Shown one piece after another: positions 47,113 to 54,145 of a stretch of DNA of 64,000 nucleotides. Source of the DNA: Caballeronia arvi (lineage in GTDB: Bacteria > Pseudomonadota > Gammaproteobacteria > Burkholderiales > Burkholderiaceae); assembly GCF_001544695.2 (NCBI RefSeq), contig NZ_FCOM02000020.1, positions 59,754-123,753 on the forward strand, written 5' to 3'. The notes beneath the pieces are model-generated. The model worked only from the letters and a program-made list of their open reading frames with translations. It searched no databases and had not been told where the DNA came from. The translations under genes were made by a program, and so were the position numbers. How positions within the stretch are numbered: the stretch's first letter is position 1; each line of letters begins with the position of its first letter.

Positions 47113-47118
47113 TATACT
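47113..47118 (+). promoter_or_regulatory. Likely -10 box of tRNA-Pro
   Basis: TATACT is 10 bases before the mature tRNA 5 prime end. TTCTAC at 47090-47095 is a weak -35 at 17 bases. Confidence 0.5.
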
Positions 47119-47128
47119 TTCGCTCTTT

Positions 47129-47205
<77 letters not shown>

Positions 47206-47211
47206 GAAATC

Positions 47212-47250
47212 AAAGGCTCTCCGGCTTCTGCCGGAGAGCCTTTTTTCTTT
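47212..47250 (+). terminator. Terminator of tRNA-Pro
   Basis: Stem GGCTCTCCGGC / GCCGGAGAGCC with loop TTCT, followed by T6CT3. A strong intrinsic terminator. Confidence 0.95.
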
Positions 47251-47293
47251 GGCTCATCGCGGGCCGTCGCACTGAACATGGCGAGCAAAAACA

Positions 47294-47548
47294 ATGGCGT
47301 ATAACAAGCTCAACAACCCACGCGCGTTTCCCGGCAACAGCAACTACGGCATGTCGCTGCGTGACTATTTCGCAGGCCAGGCGCTGGCAGGCGACATGGC
47401 CGACGAAGCCCTGCCGAACGATGCATCGCCCACGCTCCTGGAAGAGCGCGCCCAACTCTATTACCGGCTGGCCGACGCGATGCTCAGGGTGCGCGCCCAA
47501 GACGAAGCCGTGACGAACACCACGGCGATGATGGGCCTGAGCATCTAA
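47294..47548 (+). CDS. Small hypothetical protein of phage/accessory type
   Basis: An 84-residue soluble protein. The GMSLRDYFAGQALAG segment is a motif I remember from short prophage-associated proteins of proteobacteria (MSLRDYFAAQAL). The rest is acidic and helical (LLEERAQLYYRLADAMLRVRAQDE). No function is known to me. It lies 88 bases after tRNA-Pro, a place where phage-derived genes settle, but no integrase, attachment repeat or other phage gene is seen. It may be a domesticated remnant. Confidence 0.6.
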   Translation: MAYNKLNNPRAFPGNSNYGMSLRDYFAGQALAGDMADEALPNDASPTLLEERAQLYYRLADAMLRVRAQDEAVTNTTAMMGLSI

Positions 47549-47657
47549 CACGAGGCCTACCCGGCGCCCGTTTTATCAGACTTGAAATCCAAAAAAACGC
47601 TTGTGTGTCAGTGATTTAAGGCCTAGTCTTCAGGTGACACGTAAGGAACGGCGCCTC

Positions 47658-48014
47658 ATGCCTCTGTCTGTTTCAGCGCTCGCGCAACCGCGGCGCATCC
47701 AAACCGATCGAACCTCGTCTGCCTTGCGCACTGAAGTCGCGAGATGGTTCGATCCGGCAAGCCGTGCGCGCGTCACCCGTTTCGGGCGCATCTATCCGGG
47801 GGGCAGCCGCTACGTGTGTGTGAGCGCGCCGAAACCCGGCGGCGTATTCGCACTTTATTTCTTCCATCACGGCGCCGGCGACTGGCGCATCTATCCGCCC
47901 TGGGGCGTCGGGCCGAGCATCGTCTATTGGTCGATCAACGTCACGATGCCCGACCGCCATTCGCAGACGACAGCCGGCCCGAAGAAGCGCATCCGCTCCG
48001 CCATCGAGTCTTGA
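47658..48014 (+). CDS. Hypothetical protein, 118 residues
   Basis: A soluble basic protein with no family I can name. The central part, FGRIYPGGSRYVCVSAPKPGGVFALYFFHHGAGDWRIYPPW, is rich in Tyr, Gly and aromatic residues and looks beta-structured. ATG 47658 has AAGGA ten bases upstream. The frame is open 57 bases further. It is in the pocket between tRNA-Pro and merR. Confidence 0.5.
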   Translation: MPLSVSALAQPRRIQTDRTSSALRTEVARWFDPASRARVTRFGRIYPGGSRYVCVSAPKPGGVFALYFFHHGAGDWRIYPPWGVGPSIVYWSINVTMPDRHSQTTAGPKKRIRSAIES

Positions 48015-48065
48015 CCGCAGGCAACGACCGCGCACGCAAGCAAAGCACCGCGCATCATCGGGACG

Positions 48066-48092
48066 AAAAAATGCCGCGACGAATCGCGGCAT
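48066..48092 (-). terminator. Terminator of the ihfA-merR transcript
   Basis: Stem ATGCCGCGA / TCGCGGCAT with a four-base loop, followed on the minus strand by six T. It lies about 27 bases after the merR stop. Confidence 0.9.
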
Positions 48093-48118
48093 CATCGTAG
48101 CGTGGATGATCGAGGTGC

Positions 48119-48493
48119 TTATCGGCCCAGCAAGTCGATGACCTGAAGAATTTCCTTGCGCAACTGGTCGACATCGACGCCCGGTTGCGCCGAGCCTTGC
48201 GCTTCGGCTATCTCGGCCTCTTCGCCATTCGCGCGCCCTTGGGAATCGAGCCGGTTGCGCGCGCCGTTGATCGTGAAGCCTTGTTCATACAGCAACTCGC
48301 GGATGCGCCGGATCAGCAAGACTTCGTGATGCTGATAGTAGCGACGATTGCCGCGCCGTTTGACCGGCCTCAGTTGCGTGAACTCCTGCTCCCAATAGCG
48401 CAGCACGTGAGGCTTGACGCCGCACAACTCGCTGACTTCGCCAATCGTGAAGTAACGCTTGGCGGGGATCGGAGGCAAGACGACTTTTTCCAT
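48119..48493 (-). CDS. MerR-family transcriptional regulator
   Basis: A 124-residue MerR-type protein. The N-terminal winged helix reads KRYFTIGEVSELCGVKPHVLRYWEQEFTQLRPVKRRGNRRYYQHHEVLLIRRIRELLYEQGFTINGARNRL. A short C-terminal coiled region follows. No effector-binding cysteines are seen. This small MerR protein follows ihfA in most betaproteobacteria and has no well-defined role that I know. It ends the pheS-pheT-ihfA-merR transcript, with a strong terminator after it. Confidence 0.93.
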   Translation of the reverse strand: MEKVVLPPIPAKRYFTIGEVSELCGVKPHVLRYWEQEFTQLRPVKRRGNRRYYQHHEVLLIRRIRELLYEQGFTINGARNRLDSQGRANGEEAEIAEAQGSAQPGVDVDQLRKEILQVIDLLGR

Positions 48494-48582
48494 CGTCGAT
48501 CAACCATCGTTATAAGTGATGTCGATTGAAGCGCGGTGGGCAAAAGAGCATGGCGCGCGGACGTCTGCGCGCCGAGGCGAGA

Positions 48583-48987
48583 TCAGCGAGTGAGATCCGT
48601 CTCCGCGCCCGTTTCGACCAGCGCCTTCAGCTTCTGACTTGCATGAAACGTGACGACCCGCCGCGCGGCGATAGGAATAGCCTCGCCCGTCTTCGGATTA
48701 CGTCCCGGACGTTGAGGCTTGTCGCGCAACTGGAAATTGCCGAAACCGGACAGCTTGACGCTTTCGCCGCTCTCCAGCGCATCGCGGATGACTTCGAAGA
48801 AGGCTTCGACCATGTCCTTGGCTTCGCGCTTGTTCAGACCAACCTGATCGAACAGCATCTCGGCCAACTCGGCTTTGGTGAGCGTGGGCGTGTCGCCGGG
48901 TGCGCTCGAGGTCTGGGTATCTCGGGTCATGGCGCTACGCTGCGCCGAAAGAAGGGCTTCGAAATCACTCGAGTTCATTTGGTTCAT
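48583..48987 (-). CDS. ihfA: Integration host factor subunit alpha
   Basis: A 134-residue DNA-bending protein; E. coli IHF-alpha is about 99 residues. The HU/IHF core is TLTKAELAEMLFDQVGLNKREAKDMVEAFFEVIRDALESGESVKLSGFGNFQLRDKPQRPGRNPKTGEAIPIAARRVVTFHASQKLK, with the GRNPKTGE arm tip. The extra 35 residues (MNQMNSSDFEALLSAQRSAM and so on) precede the core, and I recall them in other Burkholderia IhfA proteins. It lies 63 bases downstream of pheT. An internal ATG three codons later is also possible. Confidence 0.95.
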   Translation of the reverse strand: MNQMNSSDFEALLSAQRSAMTRDTQTSSAPGDTPTLTKAELAEMLFDQVGLNKREAKDMVEAFFEVIRDALESGESVKLSGFGNFQLRDKPQRPGRNPKTGEAIPIAARRVVTFHASQKLKALVETGAETDLTR

Positions 48988-49050
48988 ATCGGTAAGACGG
49001 CGCTTGCCAGTTTGAGACTTGGCGATTGGGACGGACGGGCCAACTGCAGG

Positions 49051-51483
49051 CTATCCGCGCAACCGCGCGCCGTGTACTCGAGCCAGGCGATCCACCAGCG
49101 TTTTAATGGCCGTATCGACCGTTTCGTCCTGAAGCGTGCCGCCAGTATCTTGCAACGTTACACGGAAGGCAAGACTTTTCTCGTGCGCTCCCAAGCCACC
49201 GGAAGTATTTGATTTTGGACGAAATTCATCGAAAAGCGCAACCCTCGTGACGTGCTTGCAAGCGGTCTCCGAGCGAGCGTTTTCGAGCTCGTCGAGGAGC
49301 GCCTGAACGGGCACGTGTTGATCTACGACAATCGCGATATCGCGCCGCACCGGCGGGAATTTCGACACTTCGGAAGGCGCGGGCAGCGCGCGATCCATCA
49401 GCGCGTCGGCTTCGATTTCGAAGAGGATCGGCGCGTTCGGCAGGTCGTACTTTTGCAGCCAGCGCGGATGCAGTTCGCCGATCCAGCCGACCGCGCGCCC
49501 GGCCACTTCGATACGCGCGCTGCGTCCCGGATGCAGCGCCGGGTGTTCGGCCTTCACGAAGCGCAACGCGACTGGCGCGAACAGCGCCTCGACATCGCCC
49601 TTCACGTCGAAGAAATCGACATTGCGCGACGCCGTGCCCCACTGTTCCTCGAGCGCGGGGCCATAGGCAAGACCGCCGATCATCTTCGGCTGCGCGAAAC
49701 CTTCGACGGCCAGCTCGCCCGCCTTCACGGCTGCATCGCGATGAAACACGCGACCCGCCTCGAACACACGAATGCGCTCTGCGCGGCGGTTCAGGTTATG
49801 GCGCAGTACTTCGATCAGGCTGCCGAACGTGGTCGTGCGCATGACCGAGAGCTGGCTCGCGATCGGATTCAGCAGCTTGATCGGGGTGTCGTTGCCGGCG
49901 AAGTCCTTCTCCCAGTCGGCATCGACGAAGCTGAAGTTCACCGTCTCCGAATAGTCGCGTGCGGCGACCGCGTGGCGCAGCGTGTGGATCGAACGCTTCG
50001 TCTCGTTCGTGATGCGCATTTCGCTGCGCGCGACCGGCGGACGTGCCGGAATCTTCTCGAAGCCGTAGATGCGCGCGACTTCTTCGATCAGATCTTCCTC
50101 GATCTCGATATCGAAGCGATACGGCGGCGGCGTGACCTTGAAGGTATCGCCATCGCGCTCGAACGCGAGGTTCAGGCGCGTGAAGATCTGCGCAATCTCT
50201 TCTGCGCCGATCTCCACACCGATGATGCGATGCGCACGCGACACGCGCATCGACACGGGGTTGCGCTCGGGCACATTGACGATCTGATCGTCGACAGGAC
50301 CGGCCGCACCGCCGCAGATGTCGAGAATCAGGCGCGAGATGCGCTCGATATGCTCGACCGTCGTCGAATAATCGACGCCCCGCTCGAAGCGATGCGCGGC
50401 ATCGGTCGAGAAGTTGTACTTGCGCGCGCGGCCGCGGATCGCGTCCGGCCACCAAAACGCGGCTTCGAGATAGATATTGGTCGTGTCGAGCGTGACGGAC
50501 GTGCTATCGCCGCCCATGATGCCCGCGAGACTTTCGACGTGACGATCGTCCGCGATCACGCCGACGGTTTCGTCGAGCTCGACAGTGTTGCCATTGAGCA
50601 GCTTGAGCGACTCGCCCTTCTTGCCCCAGCGCACTTCGATTGCACCGTGGATCTTGTCGAGATCGAACACGTGCGTCGGACGGCCGAGTTCGAGCATCAC
50701 ATAATTGGAGATGTCGACGAGCGCGGAAATGCTGCGCTGGCCCGCGCGCTCGAGACGCTCGACCATCCATTGCGGCGTCTTCGCGTGCGCGTTCACGCCG
50801 CGGATCACGCGGCCCGAGAAGCGGCCGCACAGATCCGGCGCGAGCACCTTGACCGGCAGCTTTTCATCGAGCTCCGTTTCGACCGCGGGCATGTCCAGTT
50901 GCTGCAACGGCGCACCGGTGATCGCGGCCGTCTCGCGCGCGACGCCGAACACCGACAGGCAATCCGCCTTGTTCGGCGTGAGCTTGATCTCGAAAACCGT
51001 GTCGTCGAGATTGAGCGTCTCGCGGATGTCCTGACCGACCTTCGCCTCGGCGGACAGAATCAGCAAGCCGCTGTGATCTTCCGACAGCTTCAGCTCGCGT
51101 GCCGAGCACAACATGCCCTGGCTGTCGACGCCGCGCAGCTTCGTCGGCTTGATGGCGAACGGCGCGCCGCCCGCTTCGGCCGGCGGCAGTTCCGCGCCGA
51201 TGAGCGCAACCGGCACCTTGATGCCCGGCGACACGTTAGGCGCGCCGCACACGATGTTCAAGGTTTCGCCGGTGCCGGCATCGACCTGACAAACATTGAG
51301 CTTGTCGGCGTTCGGGTGCTTCGCCACTTCGAGCACAAGGCCCACGACGATCTTTGTGGTCGGCAGCGCGACCCGACGCAGGTCTTCGACTTCGAGACCG
51401 GCCATCGTCAGTGCGTGCGCGAGTTCGTCGGTGGAGAGCTTGGGATCGACGAAACTGCGGAGCCAGGATTCTGGGAATTGCAT
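49051..51483 (-). CDS. pheT: Phenylalanine-tRNA ligase beta subunit
   Basis: An 810-residue beta chain of the alpha2-beta2 enzyme. It has the tRNA-binding EMAP-like domain at about 40-150 (VGLVLEVAKHPNADKLNVCQVDAG), B3/B4 editing domain, B5 domain, a class II core-like region and the C-terminal ferredoxin-like anticodon-binding domain (KFPPVRRDIAIVVDQHVPVQALLDEL). The length matches. It follows pheS by 67 bases and leads to ihfA, the usual order. Confidence 0.98.
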   Translation of the reverse strand: MQFPESWLRSFVDPKLSTDELAHALTMAGLEVEDLRRVALPTTKIVVGLVLEVAKHPNADKLNVCQVDAGTGETLNIVCGAPNVSPGIKVPVALIGAELPPAEAGGAPFAIKPTKLRGVDSQGMLCSARELKLSEDHSGLLILSAEAKVGQDIRETLNLDDTVFEIKLTPNKADCLSVFGVARETAAITGAPLQQLDMPAVETELDEKLPVKVLAPDLCGRFSGRVIRGVNAHAKTPQWMVERLERAGQRSISALVDISNYVMLELGRPTHVFDLDKIHGAIEVRWGKKGESLKLLNGNTVELDETVGVIADDRHVESLAGIMGGDSTSVTLDTTNIYLEAAFWWPDAIRGRARKYNFSTDAAHRFERGVDYSTTVEHIERISRLILDICGGAAGPVDDQIVNVPERNPVSMRVSRAHRIIGVEIGAEEIAQIFTRLNLAFERDGDTFKVTPPPYRFDIEIEEDLIEEVARIYGFEKIPARPPVARSEMRITNETKRSIHTLRHAVAARDYSETVNFSFVDADWEKDFAGNDTPIKLLNPIASQLSVMRTTTFGSLIEVLRHNLNRRAERIRVFEAGRVFHRDAAVKAGELAVEGFAQPKMIGGLAYGPALEEQWGTASRNVDFFDVKGDVEALFAPVALRFVKAEHPALHPGRSARIEVAGRAVGWIGELHPRWLQKYDLPNAPILFEIEADALMDRALPAPSEVSKFPPVRRDIAIVVDQHVPVQALLDELENARSETACKHVTRVALFDEFRPKSNTSGGLGAHEKSLAFRVTLQDTGGTLQDETVDTAIKTLVDRLARVHGARLRG

Positions 51484-51550
51484 GTGTGTCTACGTTCGAT
51501 GTGTTTGGAGTCTCGTTCGGGGTTCTCTTGAACGCCGAACACCGCGGGCT

Positions 51551-52564
51551 TCAGGCGAACTGGCGCAGAAAACGCAGGTCGTTCTCGAAGAACAGACGCA
51601 AGTCCTGCACGCCATAGCGCAGCATCGTCAGGCGTTCGAGGCCGCTGCCGAACGCAAAACCGACGTAGCGCTCCGGATCGAGGCCCATGTTGCGGATGAC
51701 GGTCGGATGCACCTGACCGGAACCGGAAATCTCCAGCCATTTGCCCGCGTTCTTGCCGTGCTCGAACATCATGTCGATTTCAGCCGACGGTTCCGTAAAC
51801 GGAAAGTACGACGGACGGAAGCGCACGAGAATGTCGTCGCGCTCGAAAAACTTCTTGAGAAAATCGGTGTAGACGCCCTTGAGATCGGCGAAGCTGATGT
51901 TCTCCTCGATCCACAAGCCTTCGACCTGATTGAACATCGGCGAATGCGTGGCGTCGCTGTCGACGCGATACGTGCGGCCCGGCACGATCACCTTGATCGG
52001 TGGCTTGTTCATGCGGGCGTAGCGCACCTGCATCGGGCTCGTGTGCGTGCGAAGCAGCAGCGGCCGGCCATCGGCGTCCTTGCCGTCGACGTAGAACGTG
52101 TCCTGCATCGAGCGCGCCGGATGGTTCTCGGGGCTGTTCAACGCGGTGAAGTTGTACCAGTCGGTCTCGATTTCGGGACCGTCGGCCACGTCGAAGCCGA
52201 TCGTGCCGAAGATCTGCTCGACGCGCTCCCACGTGCGCATCACCGGATGCAGCGTGCCAGCGCCCGCGCCGCGTCCGGGCAGCGTGACATCGATGGCTTC
52301 GGCGGCGAGACGCTGGTTCAGGAGCGCATCGGCGAGCGCCTGACGGCGAAAGAAGAGCGCGGCCTCTACCTGTTGCTTCGCCTGATTGATGCGCGCGCCT
52401 TCGAACTTCTTCGCTTCCGGATCGAGCTTGCCCAATCCCTTCAGCAATTCGGTCAACGCGCCGGACTTGCCGAGAAACCGCGCCTTCTCGTTTTCGAGCG
52501 TGGTGGTATCGGCGGCGTGTTCAAAGGCGCTTTTCGCGTCGGCGACAATCTGGTCCAGATCCAT
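51551..52564 (-). CDS. pheS: Phenylalanine-tRNA ligase alpha subunit
   Basis: A 337-residue catalytic alpha chain. The N-terminal coiled coil MDLDQIVADAKSAFEHAADT is followed by the class II catalytic core. That core has motif 2 region LLRTHTSPMQVRYARMNKPPIKVIVPGRTYRVDSDATH, then EGLWIEENISFADLKG, and motif 3 GSGLERLTMLRYGVQDLRLF. The ATG giving MDLDQ matches the usual length; an open 72-base extension is rejected. A terminator-like hairpin stands 96 bases upstream in the gap after rplT. Confidence 0.98.
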   Translation of the reverse strand: MDLDQIVADAKSAFEHAADTTTLENEKARFLGKSGALTELLKGLGKLDPEAKKFEGARINQAKQQVEAALFFRRQALADALLNQRLAAEAIDVTLPGRGAGAGTLHPVMRTWERVEQIFGTIGFDVADGPEIETDWYNFTALNSPENHPARSMQDTFYVDGKDADGRPLLLRTHTSPMQVRYARMNKPPIKVIVPGRTYRVDSDATHSPMFNQVEGLWIEENISFADLKGVYTDFLKKFFERDDILVRFRPSYFPFTEPSAEIDMMFEHGKNAGKWLEISGSGQVHPTVIRNMGLDPERYVGFAFGSGLERLTMLRYGVQDLRLFFENDLRFLRQFA

Positions 52565-52660
52565 TGATCCCATCTTTTCGAAGTTCTGACTAAGTTCGGT
52601 TTTGGGCGTGGCCTGAGTCGATGAAAACCGGACCAAGCCATGCGCAAAACCGTCCGACCA

Positions 52661-52692
52661 ACAAAAACGGGGCTCGGTGAGAGCCCCGTTTT
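52661..52692 (-). terminator. Terminator/attenuator between rplT and pheS
   Basis: Perfect stem AAAACGGGGCTC / GAGCCCCGTTTT with a five-base loop, followed by TG on the minus strand. It is a strong intrinsic terminator in the middle of the translation operon. No Phe-rich leader peptide is found upstream, so PheM-type attenuation is unlikely. Confidence 0.85.
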
Positions 52693-52758
52693 CTACCTTG
52701 TCGCCGCCCTCAACAGCTTGGCGGCGAAGAGGCGAACCACGCAGTACTAATTTCGCAA

Positions 52759-53118
52759 TTAGGCTGCAACGGCGGCTTTCACCTGCTTCACGATCGCAGC
52801 AAAAGCAGCCTTGTCGAACACAGCCATGTCAGCCAGAACCTTGCGGTCGAGTTCGATCGACGCCTTCTTCAGGCCGTTGATGAACACGCTGTAGGTCATG
52901 TCGTGCTGACGCACCGCCGCGTTGATACGCGTGATCCACAGTGCGCGGAACACACGCTTCTTGTTGCGGCGATCGCGGTAGGCGTACTGGCCTGCGCGCA
53001 TGACCGCCTGCTTGGCGATGCGATAGACGTTATTGCGACGGCCGCGGTAACCCTTGGCCAGACGGATGATCTTCTTGTGACGGGCCCGTGCGGTAACCCC
53101 ACGTTTTACTCGAGGCAT
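52759..53118 (-). CDS. rplT: 50S ribosomal protein L20
   Basis: A 119-residue basic ribosomal protein that binds 23S rRNA early in assembly. It begins MPRVKRGVTARARHKKIIRLAKGYRGRRNNVYRIAKQAVMRAGQYAYRDRRNKKR, the universal L20 sequence. It follows rpmI by 25 bases. In E. coli L20 represses this operon by binding the leader before rpmI. Confidence 0.99.
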   Translation of the reverse strand: MPRVKRGVTARARHKKIIRLAKGYRGRRNNVYRIAKQAVMRAGQYAYRDRRNKKRVFRALWITRINAAVRQHDMTYSVFINGLKKASIELDRKVLADMAVFDKAAFAAIVKQVKAAVAA

Positions 53119-53143
53119 GTTGCTCTCCTTAAGTTAGATGAGG

Positions 53144-53341
53144 TTAGGCGAACGGCAGCATTGCGCGGACGGAGTTCAGATCGGAATCATGAACGGCCGT
53201 GGAGCCACGCAGATGGCGTTTGTTCTTGGTGGTTTTCTTGGTAAGAATGTGGCGCTTGAACGCTTGACCGCGCTTGACGGTACCGCCCGGACGCACCACG
53301 AAGCGCTTTGCAGCACTCTTCTTGGTCTTCATCTTCGGCAT
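53144..53341 (-). CDS. rpmI: 50S ribosomal protein L35
   Basis: A 65-residue basic ribosomal protein with MPKMKTKKSAAKRFVVRPGGTVKRGQAFKRHILTKKTTKNKRHLRG, matching L35 throughout. TGGAGTTG precedes the ATG. It sits between a 229-base leader after infC and rplT. Confidence 0.99.
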   Translation of the reverse strand: MPKMKTKKSAAKRFVVRPGGTVKRGQAFKRHILTKKTTKNKRHLRGSTAVHDSDLNSVRAMLPFA

Positions 53342-53570
53342 GAAACAACTCCAGTTTATTAGATGGTCATGGGTGTGCGGCTGATCTTTCCGTGCTGGCC
53401 AAGACCCCTTCCCGCCCTTCGAAACCCACGCTCCACTTGTTTGCGTTCGGCTCTTTCGAGCCGCCGCTTTTCATGAGCGGCACCGCAGAAACGACGCCCC
53501 TCTGAACCTTCCGACAATGCCGCGCCAGCCGCCTTGCGACGGCGCGCGATCCATCGTCTCACTGCTTGCG
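53342..53570 (-). promoter_or_regulatory. infC-rpmI intergenic leader with hairpins
   Basis: A 229-base gap inside the operon. On the minus strand it includes a hairpin CGGCTC-GAAA-GAGCCG (53448-53463), a GNRA-type tetraloop, and next to it CCGCT/AGCGG (53464-53480). This is the position of the L20 autoregulatory leader in E. coli. An open frame here (53359-53562) is basic and low-complexity and not believable as a gene. Confidence 0.4.
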
Positions 53571-54098
53571 TTACTTACCCTTCTTCTTCGGGGCAAGCAC
53601 CATGATCATCTGGCGCCCTTCCATCTTCGGCATCTGCTCGACCTGACCGAATTCGTCCAGATCCGTCTTCAGACGTTCGAGCATGCGCATGCCGATTTCC
53701 TGGTGCGCCATTTCGCGACCGCGGAAACGCAACGTGATTTTCGTCTTGTCGCCGTCTTCGAGGAAGCGCGTGAGGTTACGAAGCTTGACGTTGTAGTCAC
53801 CGTCATCCGTGCCGGGGCGGAATTTGACTTCCTTCACCTGCACGATCTTCTGCTTCAGTTTCGCCTCGTGCTGCTTCTTCGCTTCCGAGTACTTGAACTT
53901 GCCGTAATCCATCAGACGGCAGACAGGCGGCGAAGCCTGCGGCGCGATTTCGACGAGATCCACGTCGAGCTGTTCCGATTGGCGGAAAGCCTCGGCCAGT
54001 TTCACGATTCCGAGCGGCTCGTTGTCCACTCCGACCAAGCGCACTTCCGGTGCGGTAATCTCACCGTTGATGCGATGTGACGACTTATCAGTAGCGAT
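53571..54098 (-). CDS. infC: Translation initiation factor IF-3, ATC start
   Basis: A 175-residue factor that stops premature subunit joining and checks the start codon. The start is ATC at 54098: AGAGGAAACGTAAC lies directly before it, and the protein then begins IATDKSSHRINGEITAPEVRLVGVDNEPLG, matching IF-3. A conventional-codon start (GTG at 54044) would cut off the conserved INGEI-x-APEVRL segment. E. coli infC uses AUU, and IF-3 represses its own translation through it; the same autocontrol is expected here. The N-domain and linker are followed by the C-domain (KEVKFRPGTDDGDYNVKLRNLTRFLEDGDKTKITLRFRGREMAHQ). Confidence 0.97.
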   Translation of the reverse strand: MATDKSSHRINGEITAPEVRLVGVDNEPLGIVKLAEAFRQSEQLDVDLVEIAPQASPPVCRLMDYGKFKYSEAKKQHEAKLKQKIVQVKEVKFRPGTDDGDYNVKLRNLTRFLEDGDKTKITLRFRGREMAHQEIGMRMLERLKTDLDEFGQVEQMPKMEGRQMIMVLAPKKKGK

Positions 54099-54145
54099 GT
54101 TACGTTTCCTCTAAAGATTAAAAAACAAGCCGCGCTGCGAGTGAC

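Noticed and set aside
52565..52758. PheM-like leader peptide before pheS
   Set aside because: No short frame with clustered Phe codons and a binding site is found; only the terminator hairpin is present.
53359..53562. A 67-residue minus-strand open frame between infC and rpmI
   Set aside because: It is Arg-rich and low-complexity, has no start context, and the position fits an untranslated leader.
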